Made by a program: the position numbers and the translations under genes. From CAYNVS01 sp964400725 (GTDB taxonomy: Bacteria > Myxococcota_A > SURF-8 > CAYNVS01), in NCBI GenBank assembly GCA_964400725.1, contig CAYNVS010000013.1:1-64000 (forward strand): a stretch of DNA of 64,000 nucleotides, written 5' to 3'. Shown piece after piece: positions 1-7,949 of the stretch; the stretch's first letter is position 1; each line of letters opens with the position of its first letter. The notes under the pieces are model-generated. The model saw only the letters and a list, made by a program, of their open reading frames with translations. It ran no database searches and had not been told where the DNA came from.

Positions 1-1470
1 ATACTTATGAACAATAAGGCGTTTGGAGCCGCGGATGAAATCCTCTCGTCGGACGACTTCTACGAGGAACGCCACCGCCGCATATACAAGGCCGCCAAGA
101 CTCTCATCGACCAAAAGGGGCTGACGGTAAACGAAATAAACCTCGGCGAAGAGCTGTCCCGCCGCAAAGAGCTTGAGCGATCGGGAGGATTGGCCTACCT
201 CAGCGAGCTGTCCCGCTACTATTGCAGCGACAAGGAATTGGCGGAGCACGCGCGCACGGTTCACGACAAAGCCATGACCCGCAAGCTCATCGCAGCCGGA
301 AGCTCCATAGTCTCTACGGGCTTCGAGGCGGAAAAAGACTTCGAGGAATATTTAATCGAAGCCGAGGAACTTATTTTCGACATTGCGACGGATAAAAAAA
401 CGCGCGCCGGAGAGTCGATACGGGACGTGGCGATGAGATACCTCGACGAGATACAGCAGCGCAACGAATCGACCGACGAATACACCGGACTTCCCGCGGG
501 CTTCAAAGACCTCGACATTAAAACCGGAGGCTTCCAGAAATCCGATTTAATAATTCTTGCGGCTCGACCGCGGGTCGGAAAAACAGCGTTCGCATTAAAC
601 GTCGCTCTTAACGCCGGTCTTCATCTGTGGCGCAGAAGTCAAGGAAAAAAGCCCAAGGACGACGGAGTCATCGCCGTTTTTTCCCTTGAAATGCCGGCCT
701 CTCAGCTTGTCGCAAGGCTATTCTCCATAGCGGCTGAAATCGACGCCTCAAAGCTGAGATCTAGGCGCGTAAAGCTGGAACGCGACGAATGGAGCAGGCT
801 GCGCGAGGCGACAAGCTGGCTGACTTCTCTTCCGATAGTCATAGACGACAGCGCCGCTCTCAACATCGAAACTATTAAAAGCCGCTGCCGCAAACTGAAA
901 CTGGAAAAAGGACTCGCGCTGGTAGTTATCGACTACCTGCAACTGATGAACGCGCCCAACGAAACCAAAAAAGACAACCGCGAGCGCCAGATTGCGGAAA
1001 CCTCGCGCGGGCTTAAAATAATGGCGCGCGACCTTCAGGTGCCGGTAATCGCGCTTTCGCAGTTAAACCGCGAGCTTGAAAAACGCGTTGACAAACACCC
1101 GCAGCTCTCCGATTTGCGCGAATCGGGAGCCATCGAGCAGGACGCCGACATAATTCTGTTCCTTTACCGCGCCGCGGTTTATAAAGAGCCCACAAAAGAC
1201 GGCTTCAACGCGGACAAGAGCGCGGAGTTGATAATCGCAAAACACCGCAACGGCCCCACGGGCAAAATCGATTTAATATTCGACGACGAGTTCACCCGCT
1301 TCCGCCCGACGCCGTCCGAAGGAGAAGACTACCCGCAGCCTCCCTACCAAACCATTATGGTGCGCGACCAATACGAGCCCGACGAATCCGAGCCGCCTGC
1401 CATGGACGACGTTCCGCCTCCCGAGGACGATGGAACTCCGCCCGCCTCCGACGACGACGTTCCGTTTTAG
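1..1470 (+). CDS. dnaB: Replicative DNA helicase DnaB (5' end cut by window edge)
   Basis: Hexameric helicase that unwinds DNA at the replication fork. The reading frame is open from base 1; the ATG at base 7 lies inside the conserved N-terminal domain (usually a 'GAILLDN' stretch, here ILMNNKAF), so the real start is upstream of the window. Visible parts: the primase-interacting N-terminal helical domain, then the RecA-like motor with Walker A RPRVGKT (about residue 187 counted from base 7), the Walker B region VVIDYLQLM and the SQLNRELEKR/LRESGAIEQDAD block typical of DnaB. The last 30-odd residues form an acidic, proline-rich tail ending SDDDVPF, which is not usual for DnaB and resembles the tip of the SSB protein encoded at 24919-25365. 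It converges with the leftward gene at 1491-2807, 20 bp away. The family assignment is very safe. Confidence 0.97.
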   Translation: MLMNNKAFGAADEILSSDDFYEERHRRIYKAAKTLIDQKGLTVNEINLGEELSRRKELERSGGLAYLSELSRYYCSDKELAEHARTVHDKAMTRKLIAAGSSIVSTGFEAEKDFEEYLIEAEELIFDIATDKKTRAGESIRDVAMRYLDEIQQRNESTDEYTGLPAGFKDLDIKTGGFQKSDLIILAARPRVGKTAFALNVALNAGLHLWRRSQGKKPKDDGVIAVFSLEMPASQLVARLFSIAAEIDASKLRSRRVKLERDEWSRLREATSWLTSLPIVIDDSAALNIETIKSRCRKLKLEKGLALVVIDYLQLMNAPNETKKDNRERQIAETSRGLKIMARDLQVPVIALSQLNRELEKRVDKHPQLSDLRESGAIEQDADIILFLYRAAVYKEPTKDGFNADKSAELIIAKHRNGPTGKIDLIFDDEFTRFRPTPSEGEDYPQPPYQTIMVRDQYEPDESEPPAMDDVPPPEDDGTPPASDDDVPF

Positions 1471-1490
1471 CCCGCGAAAACCGCAGCCGC

Positions 1491-2807
1491 CTACCCTTTT
1501 TTCAATTCCTTGCGTATTTGTTTTTTGCGCAGACGCTTTTTCAAAAAGCTTTGCGGTACCGTCAACAATACCGATTTCACCGCGCGCTCCGACGATTCCA
1601 TAATTTGTATCCGCAGACCGTTTTCTACATTAATCTCATCGCCCGCCTGCGGTATGCGCATCGCGGCGAAAGTAACGTAGCCGCCCAGCGTCGCGTAGTC
1701 GTCCGACTCCGGCAACAACCCCGGAAAAATTTCGTTCACGCTCGAAACTTCGACGCGCGCGTCCATGAACAGTTTGTCCTTGTCTATTTGCTTGATAATC
1801 GGCGCGTCATCCTCGTCGTCGTACTCGTCCTCAATCTCGCCGACAATCTCCTCAAGCACGTCTTCCATGCTTACAATGCCGACCGCGCCGCCGAACTCGT
1901 CCACCACAACCGCCATCGACTCGCGCTTCTTCTGCATCTGCGGCAGCAGCTTGTCCAGCGGAATGGTAACGGGAACGTAAAACGCTTTCCGCATAACGTC
2001 TCGCAGTTTAATTGAAAGCGAATTGCGCGAAAGCATATCGTACGCCGACACGACGCCGATTATCTCGTCCACCCTCCCCTCGTAAACGGGATAGCGCGAA
2101 AATTCTTCTTCCAGCGCGGTTGGCATGACGTCCGCTACGGTCATTTCCGCGTCAAGAGCCGCAACGTCGATGAGCGGAACCATTATTTCCCCGACCGTCT
2201 TGCCGCCGAACTCCAGAGCGTTGGCGACCATGCGCTTTTCTTCGCGCAGCAGGTCGCTGCCCGCGGTAATGTCGTCCGACTCAATCATGCGGCGCACTTC
2301 CTCGCGGGTTATCATCGCGTTGTAATCCATCGGCTTTCCGCCCGAAAGAATATATGATATCGCGTAGCCGAAGTAAGAAAGCGGTCTCGAAAGGACGCCG
2401 AATAAGTAATAAAAGATTATCATGGGGTACGCGATTATCGGCGCCATTGCGTCCGCCTTGCTCTGATATATCATTTTAGGCGTCATTTCTCCGAATACGA
2501 GCACCAGAGGGCTTAAAATCATTACGGCGTACGCCTCCGCCTCTCTTCCGACGCGCGAAATCAGATAAAAAGTAACCAGCGTAGAACTAGCCACCACGGC
2601 TAGATTCGTCCCCATAAGCGTGGCGCTTAAAAAGTAGTGAGGCTTCGCAAGCATCTTAAGCGCCAGCGCGGAGCCGAGAGAGCCGTTTCGCGCGTCGTTC
2701 TTCAATTTCAGCCGGTCGGCGTTAAGCAAAGCTATTTCCCCGCCCGAAAAAAAGCCTTCAAACAGAATGCACAAAACGACAAAACCGACGACCGCGAAGA
2801 GACTCAT
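1491..2807 (-). CDS. CNNM/CorC (HlyC)-family membrane transporter, copy 1
   Basis: Inner-membrane protein of the CNNM/CorB/CorC family, linked in other bacteria to Mg2+/Co2+ transport or resistance. The N-terminal DUF21 membrane domain (roughly residues 1-180, about four hydrophobic segments, with the FEGFFSGGEIALL start) is followed by a pair of CBS domains (about 205-330, including the DEFGGAVGIVSMEDVLEEIVGEI block) and a C-terminal CorC_HlyC domain. At 438 residues it is full length. The start ATG overlaps the stop of the upstream paralogue by 4 bp (ATGA) and is preceded by a GGAGGGG ribosome-binding site. The substrate cannot be told from sequence. Confidence 0.9.
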   Translation of the reverse strand: MSLFAVVGFVVLCILFEGFFSGGEIALLNADRLKLKNDARNGSLGSALALKMLAKPHYFLSATLMGTNLAVVASSTLVTFYLISRVGREAEAYAVMILSPLVLVFGEMTPKMIYQSKADAMAPIIAYPMIIFYYLFGVLSRPLSYFGYAISYILSGGKPMDYNAMITREEVRRMIESDDITAGSDLLREEKRMVANALEFGGKTVGEIMVPLIDVAALDAEMTVADVMPTALEEEFSRYPVYEGRVDEIIGVVSAYDMLSRNSLSIKLRDVMRKAFYVPVTIPLDKLLPQMQKKRESMAVVVDEFGGAVGIVSMEDVLEEIVGEIEDEYDDEDDAPIIKQIDKDKLFMDARVEVSSVNEIFPGLLPESDDYATLGGYVTFAAMRIPQAGDEINVENGLRIQIMESSERAVKSVLLTVPQSFLKKRLRKKQIRKELKKG

Positions 2808-3844
2808 CTTCCCCTCCGCAAATCTTTTTCGTCGTGAATCTCGCCAACCAGCTCTTCAAGCAAATCTTCGAGCGCGACTATTCCGACGACGCAGCCGGAC
2901 GCTTCGGTTACCAGCGCGATGTGAAACTTCTCTTTGCGCATTCTGCGCAGAATTCTTTCGGCGTTCGCCTCCGCGCTCACTTTAACGGGAACGCGCATGA
3001 TGTCGGCGGCGGTAAGCCCTTTTTCGCGAAGCTGCCTGTTGGCGAAGATAGGCATAAGGTCTTTCGCGTATAATATGCCGACCGGAACGCGCGAATTTCC
3101 TCCCGCGTAAACCGGAATGCGCGAATACGGCATTTTGCCGATATTCTTTAGTATCTCGTCTAGCGACTCGTCCTTCGGAAGCATAAAAACGTCTTCAATC
3201 TTACGCATCACCGCCGAAACCGGCGTGTCGTCGAGAGACAACACCTTTTCGATGAGCTCCTTTTCCCTGCCGTCTATTTCGCCGCGGGACGCCTGCTCGT
3301 CAATAATAGTCATCAGCACGCTTTCGCTGAACGCGGGTTTCTTCTCCGCCTCTTCGACCCGAAGAAGGGAAATTATTTTAGCCGACGCGGCGATTAGCGC
3401 CCTGCGCAAAGAAGCCGTTTTTTCCATGTAAAAAATAAGCGGACGGCTCGCTTTTTCCGAAAATGCCTTGTTGAAGCGCAGCGCGACAATTTTAGGCGTT
3501 ATTTCGCCGAAGACGAGCAGCATTAGAGTGGAAGCGCCTGTAACCAGCGCGGTCTTTTGCCAAAAAGGCGTCGACGCGTCGACGCAGTGCGCCGCCAGAG
3601 ACGCCGCAGCAGCCGCGGCGCTCACGTTCACTATTTCGTTCCCAAGCAGCAGCGCCGCGATTAAATCTCGCGGTTTCTCCAGAAGGGCGACGATTAACTG
3701 CGCGTTATTTTTTCGCTCTCCGTGAATTTTCTCTAAATCGAGCCGCTGAAGCGAAAAGAAAGCGGTCTCGCTTCCGCTGAAAAAAGCCGAAAGACAAAGC
3801 AGACAAAACAGCGCTGCGGCGTGAGTAACAACGAATGCGTCCAT
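2804..3844 (-). CDS. CNNM/CorC (HlyC)-family membrane transporter, copy 2
   Basis: Paralogue of the next gene downstream, with the same order of domains: DUF21 membrane domain beginning LSAFFSGSETAFFSL, then two CBS motifs ending in the VGIVALEDLLEELVGEI signature. It is shorter (346 residues) and stops just after the CBS pair, so the C-terminal CorC_HlyC domain of copy 1 is missing. The two genes overlap by ATGA and must be translated together; they may form a heteromer. No clear Shine-Dalgarno sequence precedes the ATG at 3844, which lies 22 bp after the preceding gene in the same direction. The function is inferred from family only. Confidence 0.88.
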   Translation of the reverse strand: MDAFVVTHAAALFCLLCLSAFFSGSETAFFSLQRLDLEKIHGERKNNAQLIVALLEKPRDLIAALLLGNEIVNVSAAAAAASLAAHCVDASTPFWQKTALVTGASTLMLLVFGEITPKIVALRFNKAFSEKASRPLIFYMEKTASLRRALIAASAKIISLLRVEEAEKKPAFSESVLMTIIDEQASRGEIDGREKELIEKVLSLDDTPVSAVMRKIEDVFMLPKDESLDEILKNIGKMPYSRIPVYAGGNSRVPVGILYAKDLMPIFANRQLREKGLTAADIMRVPVKVSAEANAERILRRMRKEKFHIALVTEASGCVVGIVALEDLLEELVGEIHDEKDLRRGR

Positions 3845-3866
3845 AGTTTTGCGTAAAAAAAATAAC

Positions 3867-4523
3867 TTAAAAACCGAAGTTTAAACCGGCCGTCGCGTCG
3901 AGGCCGGAATAAGGCTCGCCGCGCAGCTTGAACTGCCAGCCGGCCTTTGCAAAAAGCGTCATGTCGTCGTGAAAACTCCACTCGACGCCGCCGGTAAGTT
4001 TGAGCGAAATTCTATGCTTCACGTTCGTCTGCATAGCGACGTCGAACTCAATCTCGGGGTCGGAGACAAAGTAAACGGGGCCGCCGCCCAAACCTATCGG
4101 AAGAGCCAAACGCGGCGCCAAAAAGAATCTATCGGCGCGCTTGCCGTTCTCTTTAACGAGCCAAAGCAGCGCGGCTCCGGCGCGGATTCCCATGTTAAAA
4201 ACGGAGCGTTCGTCCTCTAGAAGCTGCACCTTTAGGTAGTAGCCGAAAAAGAAGTCGGGTTGATAGCCGAACTCGGTCAATAGCCCCATATCGAAAAAAT
4301 CGGCCGGGCAAAACTGCACGTTGATTTTGCTCTTCGGGTAACCTCCGATAAAGCCCAGACCAAGCCGCCCTTCGCCCATAGTTTCCGCGTCTTCCATCCC
4401 AAAGAGCCTGCGTTTTGGTTCGTCGTCGTAAATCTTCGCCGGGTCGTCGGCTTTGGCCGGCGCGGAGCCGAACGCGCAGACTATCAAGACGAAAATCGCG
4501 AAAAGAAAGCCGCGTCTCGTCAT
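3867..4523 (-). CDS. Predicted outer-membrane beta-barrel protein, unknown function
   Basis: A 218-residue protein with a Sec signal peptide (TRRGFLFAIF hydrophobic core, APAKA cleavage region near residue 25). The mature part has alternating hydrophobic/aromatic strands such as GRLGLGFIGGYP, FFFGYYLKVQLL and AGLNFGF, and ends in Phe, as many outer-membrane barrels do. Its size would fit 8-10 strands. I do not recognise a named family. The start overlaps the stop of mltG by 4 bp, so it is the second gene of an mltG-OMP-CNNM-CNNM run. The envelope location is inferred from signal peptide and strand pattern; the role is unknown. Confidence 0.65.
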   Translation of the reverse strand: MTRRGFLFAIFVLIVCAFGSAPAKADDPAKIYDDEPKRRLFGMEDAETMGEGRLGLGFIGGYPKSKINVQFCPADFFDMGLLTEFGYQPDFFFGYYLKVQLLEDERSVFNMGIRAGAALLWLVKENGKRADRFFLAPRLALPIGLGGGPVYFVSDPEIEFDVAMQTNVKHRISLKLTGGVEWSFHDDMTLFAKAGWQFKLRGEPYSGLDATAGLNFGF

Positions 4524-5560
4524 GGTCCTACCTTGCCTTGTATCTGGTATTTATAAACCGCCTTCGCGTGCTCGGCGTAAGTTTTAGAAAATTTGCTGCG
4601 GCCGTTGTTCATCGCCACGAAAAAAATATATTCCGTTTTGGCCGGATAAAGAGCGGCTCGGATTGAGGCGAGTCCGGGGCTCGCTATCGGGCCGGGCGGA
4701 AGCCCCTTGCGCGTGTAAGTGTTGTAAGGGTGGTCCGTTAGAAGGTCGCGGCGGCGGATGTTTCCGTCGAAATCCTTTATTCCGTAAATAACGGTCGGAT
4801 CGGCCTCCAGCTTCATGTTTTTGTTAAGGCGGTTGTGGTAAACCGACGACACGAGCTCGCGTTCGTCGGGCGAGCCGGTTTCCTTTTCGATGATAGAAGC
4901 GAGAGTTATAACTTCTCTTTTGCTCATGTTCAGCTCTTTTGCGCGCTTGTCAAACTCTTCCGTCCACGTTTTATTGAAACGCTCAATCATTCCCGCAATC
5001 GCTTCTTCGGGCTTAATCAGCTTCGCGAATCGGTATGTGTCGGGAAATAAAAATCCCTCAAGCGAAGGCGCGTTCACGCCGAATTTCGCGGCTCCTTCAC
5101 GCGAAAGCGCGATAGAGAGAAAGCGCTCTTTGTCGTCTGCGGCGATGACTTTCGCCGTTGCGAGCCTGTCCGCGATTTCTTTGACCGTTATCCCTTCCGG
5201 AATGGCGGCCTCTGTCAAAGCGACTTCGCCTTTAATAATTTTTTTTAAAACAGCCGCCGGAGAAGAGTTCGCCTCCGCCTCGTAATACCCGGCCTTTATG
5301 TTTGCGCCCAGTTTCGCTTCCTTCGCGTAAATGTCGAAGTAAAGAGAGTTGTCGATGAATTTCGCGTCGGTCAATATTTTTTTCGCTTTGGCGACGCCGC
5401 AGCCTTTTGGTATCTCGAAGGCTATAATTTCGTCCCCTTCCCTCGCGGGAGTTTCTTTCCACGATTGATAATCGTAGTAAAAGTAAGTCCCGACGGCGGC
5501 CGCTCCGATTATGAGCGCCGCGAAAACGGCCGCAACGCCGGCAAGCGTTTTTTTCAGCAT
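4520..5560 (-). CDS. mltG: Endolytic murein transglycosylase MltG
   Basis: Inner-membrane lytic transglycosylase (YceG family) that cuts nascent peptidoglycan glycan strands and sets their length. One N-terminal transmembrane helix (residues about 8-30) is followed by a LysM-like region with FEIPKGCGVAKAKKIL and the catalytic domain. Family signatures are all present: ASIIEKE with the catalytic Glu near residue 224, SVYHNRL, LEADPTVIYG, NTYTRKGLPPGPIASPG, and a C-terminal FSKTYAEH. The length of 346 matches the family. It heads a leftward run, overlapping the outer-membrane protein gene downstream. About 115 bp separate it from the glycosidase-like lipoprotein gene upstream. Confidence 0.96.
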   Translation of the reverse strand: MLKKTLAGVAAVFAALIIGAAAVGTYFYYDYQSWKETPAREGDEIIAFEIPKGCGVAKAKKILTDAKFIDNSLYFDIYAKEAKLGANIKAGYYEAEANSSPAAVLKKIIKGEVALTEAAIPEGITVKEIADRLATAKVIAADDKERFLSIALSREGAAKFGVNAPSLEGFLFPDTYRFAKLIKPEEAIAGMIERFNKTWTEEFDKRAKELNMSKREVITLASIIEKETGSPDERELVSSVYHNRLNKNMKLEADPTVIYGIKDFDGNIRRRDLLTDHPYNTYTRKGLPPGPIASPGLASIRAALYPAKTEYIFFVAMNNGRSKFSKTYAEHAKAVYKYQIQGKVGP

Positions 5561-5677
5561 TAAAATTCAGCTCTTTCCTTTTCCGTCGGCAAGGTCGCCG
5601 TAAAATTATATTATACCAATCATCGACGGCTTTGTCTATACCGAGACGGCGCAAGCGCGCAAACGACTAAAAGAAAT

Positions 5678-7936
5678 CTATTTATCGAAGCAGACTCTTT
5701 TCTTTACGCCGCCGACGCTTATATTGTTTACGCAAAACCGCCTCCAACCGTTTGGGAAAGAGGGCTTGAAATCGGCCTGCGAAGCTGGGAGCTTATAAAG
5801 CCCGGTTAGATACAACCATACCGCCTCGGCGTTAATCGCGCCTTCCCACGGCCGGTAGCGCGCCCATATGTCGCCCATTCCTCCGGTCTTGTAATATTGC
5901 AGCTGCAAAGGCTCGAATTGGCCGTAAACGCCGTCTTCAGGGAACTCTCCCGCGCATGAAGCCTGCTTGTGAACGGCGTTGAAAACTTTCTCGGCGAGCT
6001 CGCTCATGCCCAGCGCGGCGACGTTATAAAGCCAGTAACCAACGGCCATGCCGGTGTAAATTCCCTGCCCCTGCTTGAAACCCATAAGCTCTAAGTCGTC
6101 TCCGTTCGCGTTTTGCACAAGTCCGTCGGGTTTGCCTATAGCGGCGTACATCGCTTCGGCGTTGCTTTTAGCGCGCTCGTCGTCCGCGCTTAAAACGCCC
6201 AGCCACAACGGCATCGTATTGACGTCCGGTGAAGGACGCGTTTCCGGCTTTCCGTCTTCCATATATATCCACGGCGCGAAAGATTTCGACTCTTTCAGCC
6301 AGTACGCCCCGTCGGCGGCAAGAGTTTTCTCGGCCTTAATTCTGCGCTCGGCAAGCGAGGATAATATCCGCTCCTTGTCGAAAGAGAACGAACCGGCGTA
6401 AGAGCCGATGAAATTTTCAAGCCAGCGCGACGCCGCGACGTAAAGCATGGCCGACTCGGCGCTGTAAGCTTTATTCTCAAACGGGTAGGACGTAGGCATT
6501 CCCAAATTTGTCGCCTCGCCGGGACGCCACGTTTCGTCGCCGGAAAAATACATCAACCCTTCTTCGGTCATCCCTTGCGCCAAAAGAGAGCGCAGCAGGA
6601 AAGGAACGAGCGGCGCGACCCGCTCCGCGCTTCCGCCGTTGTCCATGTATTCCTTGAACATCAGCGGAATGTGGCTCGGCCCCTCGCCGCGCTGACGACC
6701 GGTAAACTGCCCCATCGCAAGCCAGTCAGGCTCGTTTTTAAGCTCGTCGGCTATGTCGTTTTCAAGCGAGTTGCCTATATCTCCGCGAATCGAGGCCGCT
6801 TTGTGGTAATATTTCGCCATCGCAAGCGCGTCTTCCATAAGGCCGATACGGAAAAAAAATCGCGCCGGACCGTATGTATCGCGAATCCAAGTACTAGTGT
6901 AATGGCTCATAGGCGTAACGCCTCCCGTAAAGGACTGCTGCGACTTAATCGCGTAAAGAACGCTCTCGAAGAGGTCGTTCGTCTTTTCGTCCGGCGTTTC
7001 TAGGCTTGGCGCGTTGGCGAACCAGTCTCCCCACCATTTCGCGGCGGAAGCAAGAGCGCTCTCGGCTTCAATGACCGATTTAACCGCCGCTTTTCTCGCG
7101 TCGCCGTCTTTGTAAAACGAGACGGACAGCCAGAACGCGGCGCTTTGCCCGGCGGCCAAAATCGCTTGCGGCGTACCGAATCCTCCCGCGGGAAGACCTG
7201 AGAGGCTTCCAGCGCCCGCGGCAGACTGCGTTTCCACGTTGATGCCCGCAAGCTTCATCGTCCGACCGCCCTTAGAAAAAGAGACCGAATTTTCCGAAAC
7301 GACCGGATCGTCGCCGTATGTTTTTACGTAAAGATAAACGTCGGGAATATCGGCTCCGGTCTCGTTTTTGATTTCAAAATACTGTAGAATCTCAGGAGCG
7401 TTCTTCGGGTCGTAAACGGGCGCGAAAGTAACGGAGAATATTGAAACGACTCCGGACGCCGACATATCGGTCGTAGTTCCCGTCGCGCAGACGACGCCGT
7501 TGTTTTTAACTCGCCATGCCCGCTGTTTGTCAAAAAACGCCTCTTTATATTCGCCGTTTTTTTTGACGTAAATAGAGAACGCGACGTCGCCGAAAAAGCC
7601 TTCGTCGTTCACTTGGTAGGTCGGGCCGGTCGGAGAATGAAGCGTCCACAGCGGGTTCGTCGCGCCCAACAGCGCGAAGGACGCTCCGTTGCCGACGCCG
7701 TAATAACCCAAAAGGCTGTGCCTTACGTCTTTCCCGCTCGCCTTATACTCCGAAAAATCCTGCGTTGAAATCCATGCGTTTTTATTTTCGAGGAAGTTAA
7801 ATTTCTTTACAATCATCGGACGCTCGTCCGGCTTTTTCGTTTCGTCGGAGCCGCTTGAGCAAGAAGCGAAAGCAAGAGCGGTTAAAAGCGCCGGCGCGGC
7901 GAATGCAAAAAAGAATGCGCGGTGATAACGTTTCAT
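5678..7936 (-). CDS. Lipoprotein with six-hairpin glycosidase-like domain
   Basis: A 752-residue predicted lipoprotein: the signal peptide ends in the lipobox AFAS-C near residue 26. An N-terminal beta-rich part (about 40-280) precedes a helical part with features of the (alpha/alpha)6 six-hairpin glycosidase fold, such as SHYTSTWIRDTYGPARFF and, near the end, GQGIYTGMAVGYWLYNVA and MGDIWARYRPWEGAINAEAVW. This layout is seen in GH15/GH63/GH65-like enzymes and sugar phosphorylases. I cannot name the substrate or fix the catalytic acids. The start has an AAGGA site. It lies 13 bp after the BamA-like gene, so both are probably cotranscribed and the enzyme is probably at the outer membrane. Confidence 0.7.
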   Translation of the reverse strand: MKRYHRAFFFAFAAPALLTALAFASCSSGSDETKKPDERPMIVKKFNFLENKNAWISTQDFSEYKASGKDVRHSLLGYYGVGNGASFALLGATNPLWTLHSPTGPTYQVNDEGFFGDVAFSIYVKKNGEYKEAFFDKQRAWRVKNNGVVCATGTTTDMSASGVVSIFSVTFAPVYDPKNAPEILQYFEIKNETGADIPDVYLYVKTYGDDPVVSENSVSFSKGGRTMKLAGINVETQSAAGAGSLSGLPAGGFGTPQAILAAGQSAAFWLSVSFYKDGDARKAAVKSVIEAESALASAAKWWGDWFANAPSLETPDEKTNDLFESVLYAIKSQQSFTGGVTPMSHYTSTWIRDTYGPARFFFRIGLMEDALAMAKYYHKAASIRGDIGNSLENDIADELKNEPDWLAMGQFTGRQRGEGPSHIPLMFKEYMDNGGSAERVAPLVPFLLRSLLAQGMTEEGLMYFSGDETWRPGEATNLGMPTSYPFENKAYSAESAMLYVAASRWLENFIGSYAGSFSFDKERILSSLAERRIKAEKTLAADGAYWLKESKSFAPWIYMEDGKPETRPSPDVNTMPLWLGVLSADDERAKSNAEAMYAAIGKPDGLVQNANGDDLELMGFKQGQGIYTGMAVGYWLYNVAALGMSELAEKVFNAVHKQASCAGEFPEDGVYGQFEPLQLQYYKTGGMGDIWARYRPWEGAINAEAVWLYLTGLYKLPASQADFKPSFPNGWRRFCVNNISVGGVKKRVCFDK

Positions 7937-7949
7937 TTCATTATCCTTT

